A DNA stretch of 64,000 bases, from assembly GCF_950295315.1 (NCBI RefSeq), contig NC_080179.1, positions 75,550,336 to 75,614,335 on the forward strand. Reading direction: 5' to 3'. The notes beneath the pieces are model-generated. The model saw only the letters and a program-made list of their open reading frames with translations. It did no database searches and had not been told where the DNA came from. Source of the DNA: Erinaceus europaeus. Lineage: Eukaryota; Chordata; Mammalia; Eulipotyphla; Erinaceidae. Positions 23,159 through 35,189 of the stretch are shown here, piece by piece. The position numbers and the translations under genes were made by a program. Numbering within the stretch: position 1 is the first letter of the stretch; the number at the start of each line of letters is the position of its first letter.

Positions 23159-23669
23159 TTTTTAACAAGTGGAACCATCATTAAACTTTTGACTTTGCAA
23201 AGACTAAGGACTAACAGAAAAAAAATACTAAAATGAAAGAAATCAAAACAACTTTCTCTGGATTGAGAAACAATGGGTAATCTTTTCCCTTGTTGCTTTC
23301 CTATTCTTCAATCTTTTTCTTTCCCCAAAGGTGGAAAAGCTATATATATTGTATTTACTGATCCTACAGGCAAAAAAGAGCTGTTTACTTCTTTCAAAAT
23401 CAACATAAATTAACCTCCCTGTACTGCCAGAAACTTCTCTTAGCAATCCCAAATTGGACGAAGTTCCAGGTTCTGTGAAGTTTTAAATGTTCAGAACGAT
23501 TCCGCACTACTGTCCCCAATTCTGCCCGATCTGCAGCCCTAAGGAATTTCTGTGACCTCCAGAAATCCAACCCTTCCACTTCGGCCACTTCTGGCACTTG
23601 TCCTTATCCACTCACTACGCCAACGCCACCTCGAAACTTCTATTTTGCAGATTAAGAAACAGAAGCTGA
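23159..23669. other. Intronic unique sequence
   Basis: No repeat was recognised. Overlapping short frames on the minus strand lack support. Confidence 0.55.
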
Positions 23670-23925
23670 AGCGCAAGGTCGGGGGTAAGGATCCCGGTTC
23701 GAGCCCCCAGCTCCCCACCTGCAGGGGAGTCGCTTCACAGGCGGTGAAGCAGGTCTGCAGGTGTCTGTCTTTCTCTCCCCCCTCTGTCTTCCCCTCCTCT
23801 CTCGATTTCTCTCTGTCCTAACAATGATGACATCAGTAACAACAACAACAACTACAATAACAATAAAAAACAAGGGCAACAAAAGGGGAAATATTAAAAA
23901 AAAATTTATAAAAATTTATAGAAGC
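23670..23925 (+). mobile_element. SINE-B, head missing
   Basis: It starts near gcaaggtcgggggtaaggat and continues through a well-preserved body to aacaaaaggggaaatatt. Confidence 0.9.
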
Positions 23926-24504
23926 ATAGAGAAATTAAGTAATTTACCCAGGTACACTCAGCTGGTAAGCGGCAATGATCGGATTTGAATCCATGCAGCC
24001 AAGCTCAAGGTAACAGCATGTAAACATGAGCTCAAGAGTGATGATCAATAAAAACAACCTTCTCTTTCCTGAACAGTAGCAGGGTCATGGAGCAAGTCAA
24101 ATTCCCATTTCTAGGTATTTTTTGTTTGTTTGTTTTTTGGGTTTTTTTGTCTTTTTAATGTTGTGCCACAGCTGAGACTAATTCTTCACTAATTCGTGTT
24201 TTTTATCTCCCTCAAAGTTAATAGAGCCAGTTAGTTAAGCCAATTAGTTCCCTAACTTTTAGCAAATTTTTATTCTAATGGACTCAATTTAAACTACATT
24301 AATATGCCCATTGCTGACATGTTTTATGCCATATAAGTCTATCTACCGTGCAATTTTACTTTAATAATTTGATCATCCTACCTACATAATGAAATGCCTT
24401 TACTTTTTATGGCCTATGGTCTTCATTCCCACTTTCCCAAAACCTACTATCCCTAGATTAACAGGAGACACATAGTAGGTAACTAACCATGCAATTATAT
24501 GGCA
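23926..24504. other. Intronic unique sequence
   Basis: No repeat family was recognised apart from a T/G-rich stretch at 24120-24150. Confidence 0.55.
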
Positions 24505-24635
24505 ATCTGAGTGGCCCAGAACGTGTCCTTAGTGACAAGAGCGTTGGACTTGGGAGCATCAAGTCCTAAGTTTGATCCCTCGCATCACATGTGCCAGAGT
24601 GACGCTCTGGTTCTCTTTCATGTTAAAAAACAAAT
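24505..24635 (+). mobile_element. SINE-C
   Basis: It shows aagagcgttggacttgggag, B-box region aagtttgatccctcgcatca and gccagagtgacgctctggtt. Confidence 0.75.
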
Positions 24636-24754
24636 GGCAGTGAAAGATAAATAATGGCTCAACTATTTATCAGAACAGTATCTTTGTTCATTAGACTTCT
24701 GATCTTATATATTTCAACTTGTATTTGTAATTCTAATGTTTTCATTAAAAAGAA

Positions 24755-24934
24755 ATTATTCAAACCAAGTGCAAGAATCTGGGTTCAAACCCCAGCTCCA
24801 CACATGCAGGGGAGAAGTTTCACAAGAGGCCTGCCACTTCCCTCTCAATTTCCCTCTTTCCTATGAAATAAAAGGGAAAAATGGTCACTGGTCACCTCCA
24901 TCAGGAACAATAGTGGACTTCTTTGTGGGCCCCT
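24755..24934 (+). mobile_element. SINE fragment with 3' extension
   Basis: It keeps aagaatctgggttcaaaccc, an abbreviated pyrimidine region and a decayed extension. The internal region is shortened. Confidence 0.6.
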
Positions 24935-25445
24935 ACAGGACCTAGCCCTCAGTGTGGATCAATAATGGTAGGGACTGTTCCGTTCTCCTAAGGGAAGTTG
25001 GGCAATATACTCTCTCTACCACCTGAGGAAGATGGGTCTGGAAATTGGCATAGCCTGGAATGTTCCTAGCAGTGACCACAGGATGCGAGCTCAGACCTGC
25101 AGGGATACAGAGGCTACATAGGCCCCTGTGCTGATTATGGGCCCCAGAACAAACAGGTGGGCTTTGCAGTTAACAATATTTATCTAATTTTCCCGTATTT
25201 GGGAGCTACCCTCTTCCCTGATCCAGCTTTCTAGTCCTTTTTCCAACTATGACACCATCTCCTCAAACAACAACCTGTGTCCACCTGCATATTAGCTGTC
25301 AGGCTCAGGCAAAAACTAGTGAAGTCATGGGCCCCTTGGAATACACCTAAATAGACCCACTACTAGCTTTTTTCAAAAGAGACCCCAAATCTTCATCTGC
25401 AATATTCTTGCCTTTAGGTTCATGATTAGTCAACAATTTATTCTG
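24935..25445 (+). mobile_element. Repeat X, 5' half (interrupted)
   Basis: It aligns closely with 57195-57700, for example cacctgaggaagatgggtct, gtgaccacaggatgcgagct, tgatccagctttctagtcc and ttcatgattagtcaacaatt. The element resumes at 25961 after about 515 bp of later insertions. Confidence 0.85.
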
Positions 25446-25462
25446 CTGTATGTATGTATGTA

Positions 25463-25534
<72 letters not shown>
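25446..25534. repeat. (TATG)n(TG)n(TA)n compound microsatellite
   Basis: TATG repeats, about 11 TG units and about 23 TA units follow one another. Confidence 0.95.
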
Positions 25535-25537
<3 letters not shown>

Positions 25538-25573
25538 CCAGAGGACTGCTCAGCTCTGGCTTAAGGTGGAGTA
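25535..25573 (-). mobile_element. SINE-C fragment attached to the microsatellite
   Basis: agaaccagaggactgctcag matches the reverse complement of the SINE-C end. The microsatellite occupies the place of its tail. Confidence 0.55.
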
Positions 25574-25586
25574 CAGGATATGCTTT

Positions 25587-25873
25587 TTTAAAACATTTAT
25601 TTATTTTCCCTTTTGTTGCCCTTGTTTTTCATTGTTGTGTAGTTATTATTGTTGTTATTGATGTCATCGTTTCTGGATAGAATAGAGAGAAATGGAGAGA
25701 GGAGGGGAAGACAAAGAGGGGGAGAGAAAGACAGACACCTGCAGACTTGCTTCACCATCTGTGAAGTGAGTCCCCTGCAGGTGGGGAGCTGGGGGCTCGA
25801 ACCCGGATCATTACTCAGGTCCTTGTGCTTCGCGCCATGTGCGCTTAACCCACTGTGCTACCGCCCGACTCCC
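25587..25873 (-). mobile_element. SINE-B with target duplication
   Basis: Full copy from tttatttattttcccttttg to ctaccgcccgactcccc. Direct repeats caggatatgcttt at 25574-25586 and 25874-25886 are its target duplication. Confidence 0.95.
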
Positions 25874-25886
25874 CAGGATATGCTTT

Positions 25887-25960
25887 AAGGGAGTCAGGCA
25901 GTAGCGCTGCAGGCTAAGCGCAGGTGGCGTAAAGCGCAAAGCGCAAGGACCGGCATGAGA
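25887..25960 (+). mobile_element. Tailless SINE-B head
   Basis: Only the first ~70 bp of a SINE-B are present (gggagtcaggcagtagcgct through aaggaccggcatgaga), with no body, no CAAC block and no A-tail. The sequence atatgcttt lies immediately on both sides (25878-25886 and 25961-25969). The short aaagcgc word is doubled inside. Confidence 0.75.
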
Positions 25961-26360
25961 ATATGCTTTGTATCTTTTCCAGACCCCAGGTCCCAGATGC
26001 TGCCATGACGCCAAGCTGACTTCACTAGACAGACGACCCCACCAATGTGTCCTGGAACTCCGATTCCCCCAGAAACCCACCCCACTAGGGAAAGAGAGAG
26101 GCAGGCTGGGAGTATGGATCCACCTGTCAACGCCCATGTTCAGCGGGGAAGCAGTTACAGAAGCCAGACCTTCCACCTTCTGCATCCCACAGTGACCCTG
26201 GGTCCATACTCCCAGAGGGTTAAAGGACAGGAAAGTTATCAGGGGGAGGGGAGGGGATACGGAGTTCTGGTGGTGGGAATTGTGTGGAGTTGTACCCCTC
26301 TCATCCTGGAGTCTTGTCAATATTTCCATTCTATAAATTAAAAAGTAAAAAAAAAAAAAG
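25961..26360 (+). mobile_element. Repeat X, 3' half
   Basis: It continues the interrupted copy and matches 57725-58100 (cagacgaccccaccaatgtg; ctgggagtatggatccacct; ggagttctggtggtgggaat). It ends in an A-rich tail at about 26338-26360. Confidence 0.88.
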
Positions 26361-26367
26361 GAAGGGG

Positions 26368-26545
26368 GGAAATGACCCCTGGGAATGATGAATTTGGTAT
26401 GTAGGTACCAAGCCCATGTGATAACCCAAAAAGGAAGAAAGGAAATTATTCATGTAATATCCAAAAATAATCCTTTTTTTTTTTACCCTGGGACTCCATA
26501 GCCTCAGGCATGAGTCTCTTTGTATAACCATATGCTATCTACTCC
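26368..26545. mobile_element. SINE fragments: B 3' extension (+) and SINE-C end (-)
   Basis: 26368-26432 resembles a decayed plus-strand B extension (ctgggaatgatgaatttggt). 26473-26545 holds the reverse complement of a SINE-C (ctcaggcatgagtctctttg). Confidence 0.45.
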
Positions 26546-27208
26546 CCATTAAATGATTTTTCCAAAAAGATATCCCACATACCATACAGACTTCTTTTTC
26601 CCAGAAAACCCTTTCTAGTATTACTCTACTCTTATGACAAGCCTGTGACATTAGTCAAGCAATGACATTCCAGGCCTGGTTATGAAGGCAGAGAGCTCAC
26701 CAGGCAGGGCCTGCATTTTGCCAGGAGTGTGGCCCAGTTTAAAACAGTGGCACCGCATGGCGGTGTCGTGGTGCAGTTGGTAAGGGGGGTGGGGTGGGAG
26801 GTCTCTAAAGCTGCAGTGTCTCTCCCACTCTATCTCAGAGGTAGAGAACTTATGGCCAGTGAAATCATTCGGCCTGACTCTGACAAGGCAAACACAGCTT
26901 TGTTCATGGCAGCATTAAGTGCTAATATTTAAGATGATAATTTTGCATAGCCTGAGAATGATTTCATAAATATCCAAATGGACCTTAGCGCAAAAAAAAA
27001 AAAAAAAAAAAAAAAGGCTCCTCACTCCTGCTCTATCTGAATGAAAAAGTACCTGGCAAGCAATAAAATTTGCACAGGACTGACTACACAAGAAGGGTAT
27101 CTGGTGAAGAGAAAACTTTAAAATAGTCCCGTTCAATCTAAAATGTGCAGATGACTATGATTACATTCAAGGTTCAATACTTTCATCTTCCTGTTTCAAA
27201 AGAATTAC
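26546..27208. other. Intronic sequence
   Basis: A SINE-C-like remnant may lie at 26740-26850. A poly-A run is at about 26991-27015. No exon was recognised. Confidence 0.5.
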
Positions 27209-27475
27209 TGGGGGGGGGGGGGGTCGAGCTGTAACGCAGTGGGTTACCCGCACATGGCACAAAGCGCAAGGACCAGCGTAAGGATCCCGGTTCAATCCCC
27301 CAGCTCCCCACCTGCAGGGGAATCGCTTCGCAGGCAGTGAAGCAGGTCTGCAGGTGTCTGTCTTTCCCCCTCTCTGTCTTCCCCTCCTCTCTCCATTTCT
27401 CTCTGTCCTATCCAACAAAGAACGATATCAATAACAACAATAATAAACAAAACAAGGCTGCAACAAAAGGGGGGA
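27209..27475 (+). mobile_element. SINE-B starting with a poly-G run
   Basis: A run of 13 G replaces the first bases of the head, followed by tcgagctgtaacgcagtggg. The body is well preserved and ends in caacaaaaggggggaaa. Confidence 0.9.
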
Positions 27476-27695
27476 AAAAAGAATTACTCAGAAACTCAAA
27501 GGGTAAAACACACTAAATGATAGCCTAAAAGACAGAACCAGAATTTGTATTTAAATTGTTAAAATTGATAAAAATAATTGTTGATTATGCTTGCCTCATT
27601 GTATAAACAATTCTCTAAAATGTAATTAGTCCGACTGATTTTTAATCCATTACAAACCATGATTTTTTAAAAGAACACAGTAGAAAAATTTTTTA

Positions 27696-27912
27696 GGGGC
27701 CAGGTGATGGCTTACCTGGTTGAGTGCACATGTTACAACGTGTAAGGACCCAAGTTCAAGCCCGCTGTCCCCATCTGCAGGATGGAAGCTTCATGAGTGG
27801 TGAAGCAGAGCTGCAGGTTTCTCTCTGTCTCTCTTCCTCTCTAAACCACCCTTCCTTTCAATATCTGGCTGCCTCTATCCAAAAAATAAATAAAGATAAT
27901 AAAAAAATTAAA
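27696..27912 (+). mobile_element. SINE-A
   Basis: Full-length, ggccaggtgatggcttacct to aaataaataaagataat. Confidence 0.93.
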
Positions 27913-28655
27913 AGGAAATCATTTCAGAAAGCACAAAAAAAGTCATGGATATAATCTTGTCTCTACTTGTTCTGTTTTCCAAATGCATACTCTCTAAAGG
28001 AATCTAAGAATTCCCTTTGCTACTTAACTTCTGCCCTAAGTGAGCCACCTGACAACAGACCACATACACCCCAAAACATTTTTCCCACATGCTTACTAGC
28101 TCTGGAGTTCCTCTCATCTGTCACTACAGCTTAACGGAAGTAACTAACAGTTCAGTTACCCAAGTAACAGTACTGAAACCTAACCAAGTCTGTATTAGTA
28201 CACAGTCATTACAATCTCACTCTATTTGTGACATTAAGTAAAAAGCCAAGCCTTCTTTCCGCTCTATTTAAATTACCACTGCAACTTCTACGGCTCAACT
28301 TAAAAACACATTGATAAAATTCTGATTTTCTCTTTCATGATTTTTTCCTTCACTTTTTCAAATAACGCTACAACAAGCTGAAAAGTATGCTATTTAACAG
28401 GAACAGGTATTTAAAATCTTAGCATGATTTTTTTTTTTAAAGTTGTGAAACAGGTACAATAAAAGGAAACACCAAAGGTGGTGGAACTTTTATATCGTAA
28501 CTATATCATTGTCAATTATCTCACTTTCATAACAGTTTTATAACATGTTATCATTGTGTAAAACCTGGTAAAGCATACATGTGGTCTCTATATTCTTACA
28601 ACTGCATATTAATCTACAATTTTCTATTTTCTGCCTGTTAATCTACAATTTTTTA
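27913..28655. other. Intronic unique sequence
   Basis: No recognised repeat or exon. Confidence 0.6.
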
Positions 28656-28835
28656 GCACTGGGGTGCACCTGGTTGAGCGCACGCATTTCAGCGCACAAG
28701 GAGCTGGGTTCAAGGCCTGGTCCCCAACTGCAAGGGGAAAGCTTCACAACTGGTGAAACAGTGCTGCTTGTCTGTCTGTCTGTCTCTCTCTCTCTCCTTT
28801 CAATTTCTGTCTCTATCCAAAAATAAGTAAGTTAA
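28656..28835 (+). mobile_element. SINE-A, slightly shortened
   Basis: It starts at gcactggggtgcacctggtt and ends at tctctatccaaaaataagta. Confidence 0.88.
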
Positions 28836-28864
28836 AATACAATTTAAAATATTTAAGAAAGGTT

Positions 28865-28945
28865 TAGTGCTGTAAGAAACAGCAACAGACTTACATGCCT
28901 GAGGTGCCAGCATCACCAGGAGGCAGAGCTGAGCACTCCTCTAAT
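28865..28945 (+). mobile_element. SINE-C fragment
   Basis: acttacatgcctgaggtgcc through gcagagctgagcactcctct matches the second half of the family. Confidence 0.6.
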
Positions 28946-28956
28946 TTACAAAGAAA

Positions 28957-29280
28957 GGGGCCTGGCGGTAGCATAGGGAGTTAAGCACAAGGACCGGTTC
29001 AAGACCCGGCTCCCCACCTGCAGGGGAGTCACTTCACAGGCGGTGAAGCAGGTCTGCAGGTGTCTGTCTTTCTCTCCCCCTCTCTGTCTTCCCCTCCTCT
29101 CTCCTTTTCTCTCTGTCCTATCCAACAATGACGACAGCAATAATAACAACAACGATAAACAAGGGCAACAAAAGGAAAAAAAAAAAAAGCCTCCAGGAGC
29201 AGTGGATTTGTAGTGCAGCTAATAACCCTGGAGGAAGGAAAATAAAATAAAATAAAATAATTTAAAAAGAAAAAACAAAA
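28957..29280 (+). mobile_element. SINE-B with 3' extension
   Basis: Head ggggcctggcggtagcatag. About 15 bp are deleted before the B box. The extension (cctccaggagcagtggattt ... aataaccctggagg) is followed by (AAAAT)n. Confidence 0.92.
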
Positions 29281-30014
29281 CAAGGGAAAAGGTTACTTTA
29301 CTTTAACTTAAAAATTATGTAAGAGCAATTTAGGGATAATTCATTTTTATGGCCTTATGAGTATTTTCAAGAAGCTTTTTTAAAACAACTGAAAATAAGC
29401 ACTGCAAAAAAAATTGATCAGAAATTAAAGAATGACAAATTACATTTACTTTCAAATTTAAGAGCTCAAATATTGTTCTCACAATTGTTTCCCAAAATCT
29501 CAGCAAGCAAAGAAAAATCACATGATACATTACAAAACTCTGGTTTAATTACAGAAAAGTAAGGCTGTACTCATCTTACTAGAAATACCAGGGGCAAAGT
29601 AGGCTTGAAGGACAAAGACATCCACTCCCTTCTAACATCTCTCATTAGTTTGATTCACAGCGACAAAATTCCAGGTATCATCCGCAAACATTTAATTTTA
29701 ATTAAAACTAAAACTTAGTTCTAGTAAACTAAACCCCTGAAGTTGTGAAGTTGGAATCGCAGCGGATGGAAGCACCTGAAGCGCCTGAACTTCCGTCAAT
29801 CTTTCCTCGAGTCTTCCTCATAACCTGCCCTAACCGTGGGGGGGCTCTCTCAAGGTCAGACTTCCCGACTCCATGCAGATTCCTAGTCTGCCTATCACGC
29901 AGAGAGCTGGCACTGCGGCAGACTCCAGACAAACAGTGGTAAAAAACATTCATCTTTCCAAGGTGTCATCTACCTGTTTGATTTGGGGAAAGGATTTTTT
30001 TTAAATAACATCAC
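29281..30014. other. Intronic unique sequence with a GC-richer patch
   Basis: 29730-29940 is richer in GC and CpG than its surroundings and open in two antiparallel frames (74 and 65 codons). No domain was recognised and no convincing exon borders were found. Confidence 0.5.
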
Positions 30015-30235
30015 GGAGGTCAGGAGAAAGTCCACCCTGAGGAGCACCCACGTTAGCATCCATGAGGCCCTGGGTTCAAGATCCAAGGCCACATGGGACA
30101 TCATGGATAGATAGTACCAGATTCCATGGATGGGCTTGGTCTGGGAAGGATGGAAGGAAGAGAGGAAGGTAGACATCACACATGCACAGGGCCCTGGGTT
30201 CAATCCTCAGTGTCACAAAAAGGAATAGGGAACAC
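30015..30235 (+). mobile_element. SINE-like sequence, unassigned, possibly two heads
   Basis: Two B-box-like stretches (ctgggttcaagatccaaggc and ctgggttcaatcctcagtgt) occur about 120 bp apart, in the style of decayed SINE-D copies. Confidence 0.4.
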
Positions 30236-31087
30236 ACTACATACGACAGGATAGAGGCACATGCTTTCATATTAAAAAAAAAAAAATTGAAGTTTTCTAC
30301 ATTGTTTATCAAAAAAAAAAAAAAAAAAAAAAAAGCCCACTGTGAAATTAAGTCATCCTCAAAAAAAGACAAATAGTCATCAAAAAAGACTATTATACTA
30401 TACCATTCTGGTTTTCATGAGGCAAAAACGCCTGGTGTTTTACAAACATTATTCAAGAAACTGCTAATTTTTAAAGCATTTCTTTAAAAACCAAGAATAA
30501 AGCTTTAGCTCTTTATATGCTACAAACAGGCACTAAGTCACATTACTAATTCTTTGAAATGGACAAAGATTATTCAAATGTCAATAGTATATAAAGTATG
30601 TTAAATGAAACACTGTCATGCCAATTTCTTTTATTAGACATTCTCTTTCAGATAAGGAATTATTATAAGAATCATATCTTTCCATATATTCTAAAAAAAA
30701 ACAAAATTCCCTTCCAAAAAAGTGTGATTCTGTTCAATCATCATTCAAAGTCATAGTCTTCTGTCTCAATCTAGCACTTAAAACAAATCACAGAAATAAG
30801 TACCAAATATAGGTAAACAGCTCAAACTTTCAATGGGTAAAGAACACACCTATCAGTTAAAAAAAAAAAAAATGACAAAAGTCTACTTTAAAAATACTAT
30901 GACCAACTCTATAATGCAGAAAAAAATTTTTTTTCTTTGTATGACATAATTTCTGAAGAGAAACTGACACAACATGTCCAATGCCATGTTTAAAATATAC
31001 ACCCAGTTCCCACATACTTTTTAATGCCTCACACTATCTAAATAACACCGTCTTAATTTTCACAAAGCACGCATATGGGATGGGAGA
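30236..31087. other. Intronic unique sequence
   Basis: Contains a poly-A run (about 30310-30334) and shorter A-runs. Nothing else was recognised. Confidence 0.55.
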
Positions 31088-31260
31088 AGGGGCTGGGTGG
31101 TGGCACACCTGGCAGAGCACACATTACAATGGAATGGGGGATAGCAGTCATTACGCAAACTGGCTTTCATGCTTGCAGTACTGAAGCTGCAGGTTCAATC
31201 CCTGCATATCATCAGAAACCACAGAGCTGAGCACTGCTCTAGTTTAAAAAAAAAGTAAAA
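31088..31260 (+). mobile_element. Chimeric SINE: SINE-A head joined to SINE-C
   Basis: ggctgggtggtggcacacct ... acattacaatgg is an A head of about 43 bp. It passes directly into a nearly complete C element (gggggatagcagtcattacg to agagctgagcactgctctag) with one poly-A tail. Confidence 0.7.
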
Positions 31261-33784
<2,524 letters not shown>

Positions 33785-33859
33785 CGCGCTGAAGTCCAGC
33801 AGGTCGCTGAGCTCCTTGTCGGTGCCGATCGCGGCCATGCGCTGCTGCTGGGGGTTCAT
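33785..33859 (-). CDS. TCF12: TCF12 coding exon 1 (start codon exon), partial gene
   Basis: This is the first coding exon of TCF12/HEB, a bHLH E-protein that dimerises with tissue-specific bHLH factors and binds E-boxes in the nucleus. The 25 codons start [20 protein letters not shown] and end LLDFSA, which I recognise as TCF12. TCF4 begins differently (MHHQQRMAALGTDKEL). The exon encodes most of activation domain AD1, whose LDFS motif contacts p300/CBP and ETO proteins. The ATG is at 33857-33859 and lies 22 nt inside an exon with a good acceptor. The exon ends at GCG|GTAGGC (33785/33784) in phase 0. Translation past this donor gives unrelated low-complexity protein, which confirms the exon edge. 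Exons downstream of coding exon 2 lie beyond the low-coordinate end of the window. Confidence 0.96.
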
Positions 33860-33884
33860 CTTCGCTCACTTGTAGCCAGTCCTG
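33860..33884 (-). other. TCF12: TCF12 5' UTR segment and splice acceptor of the start-codon exon
   Basis: Read on the minus strand, a C-rich pyrimidine tract ends in CCCCCAG (AG at 33883-33882). It is followed by 22 nt of 5' UTR (GACTGGCTACAAGTGAGCGA, then AG) and the ATG. The start codon is therefore in a spliced second exon, and at least one non-coding exon must lie upstream at higher coordinates. Confidence 0.75.
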
Positions 33885-33947
33885 GGGGAGGGCAGGGCAG
33901 GGGGCTGAGCGCGAGCCGCCGGGCCGGGGGGAGGCGGCAGGGCCCCG

Positions 33948-33988
33948 GGACCCCCCCCGCCCCCGCCCCCGCCCCCGCCCCCGCCCCG
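33948..33988 (-). repeat. G-quadruplex-type tract (GGGGGC)n, sense strand of TCF12
   Basis: The plus strand reads CCCCCCGCCCCCGCCCCC repeated, so the TCF12 sense strand carries at least six G-runs of four or more separated by single C bases. It lies in the intron between the non-coding exon and the start-codon exon, about 70-110 nt upstream of the acceptor. Confidence 0.7.
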
Positions 33989-34041
33989 CGCGCGCCAGGC
34001 TCCCCCGCAGCCCGCGAGCAACTCCCGCCGCTGCCCCAAGT

Positions 34042-34070
34042 TGCCCGGCCCGGCCCGGCCCGGCCCGGCG
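34042..34070. repeat. (CCCGG)n self-complementary repeat
   Basis: About five tandem CCCGG units sit in the CpG island, next to two copies of GGCGCGGAGCTTCCCGGGGG (34068-34110). Each unit is close to palindromic and could fold into a strong hairpin in RNA. Confidence 0.6.
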
Positions 34071-34167
34071 CGCGGAGCTTCCCGGGGGCGGCGCGGAGCT
34101 TCCCGGGGGCCGAGCGGCGCGGCAACAATGGGGCTGACAAGTTGCCGGGAGCGCGGCGCCCGCAGGC

Positions 34168-34212
34168 CCGCCCCGCCGCCGCCCCGCCGCCGCCCCGCCG
34201 CCGCCCCGCCAT
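34168..34212. repeat. CCG-rich 11-bp tandem repeat
   Basis: Three to four copies of CCGCCGCCCCG occur inside the CpG island. This is a CGG-type low-complexity tract of the sort that can vary in length. Confidence 0.6.
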
Positions 34213-34507
34213 GCCCGGCCGGGCCCCGGGAGTCGGCCCGCGCCCCCCCGGCAGCCGGACGTCGGCGCCCGGACAGACAACTCGCGGGGCCCCGCGCCCG
34301 CCCGCCGCCTCCCGGCCGCCCGGCCCGCGACCTGCCGAACAATGAGCCGCGCTCCGCAGCCCCGGAGCCCGCGACCAGCGCCCGCGGGGAGCGCAGGCCC
34401 GGCCGCCCGCCCGCCACGCCGCCCAACTTGGAGGGAGCCCCGGGGCGGGCGCCGCGCTACAAAGGGGCGCGGGGCGCGGGGCGCGGGGCGGGGAGCCGGG
34501 GCGGCAC

Positions 34508-34553
34508 GCGGGGTCGTGCGGGAGGAGGAGGAGGAGGAGGAGGAGGAGGAGGG
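34508..34553. repeat. (GGA)n microsatellite in the promoter region
   Basis: About 12 tandem GGA units on the plus strand read TCC on the TCF12 sense strand. They sit just downstream of donor site 1, inside the predicted first intron. Confidence 0.8.
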
Positions 34554-34601
34554 GGCGCCCCGGCCCCGGCCCCCGCCCCGGCCCCCGCCCCGCCCGCCCG
34601 C

Positions 34602-34612
34602 GGTTACCTGCC
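34602..34612 (-). other. TCF12: Candidate 5' splice site of a non-coding TCF12 first exon (site 1)
   Basis: On the minus strand the sequence is GGCAG|GTAACC, with the last exon base at 34608. It is close to consensus, lies 727 nt upstream of the acceptor of the start-codon exon, and sits in the CpG island core. The exon 5' end (TSS) cannot be fixed from sequence. Confidence 0.5.
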
Positions 34613-34697
34613 GCCCCGGCTCCGCATCCACCAGCCCGATGAAAGTTCACTCCGGCCGGGAGAGCGGCTCGGGCTTCCCCTCCCGCCGCCCCGCGCC

Positions 34698-34712
34698 CGG
34701 CTCACCTGAAGC
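34698..34712 (-). other. TCF12: Candidate 5' splice site of a non-coding TCF12 first exon (site 2)
   Basis: On the minus strand the sequence is TTCAG|GTGAGC, with the last exon base at 34706. This is an even closer match to consensus than site 1, 98 bp further upstream. The two sites could be alternative donors of one exon or donors of separate first exons. Confidence 0.45.
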
Positions 34713-35034
34713 CCCGCGCGAGCCGGAGGTGCGGGCGGGGAGGCGGCGGTCGGGCCTGGCCGCCCCTCGCTGCCGGGGCGGGTGGCGGTGCCCCCGAGGC
34801 CAACTTGCGGGGCTCGTCAGGCGGACATTTTCCGCCGGGGCGGCCGCAGCACCGCGCTCCGCTCGGCCGCGGATCCCTCCGCGCCGGGAAGAGCCCGGCG
34901 TTAACCCCTGGCTGCCCGGCGCGCCCGCCGTCGCCTCGGCCGCCGAGGAAGTGGGGCGGCGGGGAGGCGGGGAGGAGCCGGCCCGGGCGGGGAGGGGCCG
35001 CGGCCGCGCTGGGGGACAAAGCCCGCGGGAGGAG

Positions 35035-35100
35035 GGAGGGACGGAGGGAGGGAGGGACGGAGGGAGGAGGGCGGGGCGGGGCGGGGCGGGCAGGGGCCCC
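35035..35100 (+). repeat. GGGA/GGGGC G-rich tract
   Basis: Repeats of GGAGGGAGGGACGGAGGGAG are followed by four GGGGC units. This gives at least eight G-runs on the plus strand, upstream of the TCF12 first-exon candidates. It is G-quadruplex-prone. Confidence 0.6.
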
Positions 35101-35189
35101 GGGGAGCCCAGCGGGCTGAGCTGGGCCCGCGGCGCCGCGTCCCGCCAGGCCCGGCCCGGCCCGCCCCGCTGGGGCTCCGGAGCGCAGCG

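Noticed and set aside
25811..26329. 172-codon minus-strand frame
   Set aside because: It is the antisense of repeat X and a SINE-B head. It has no recognisable protein motif.
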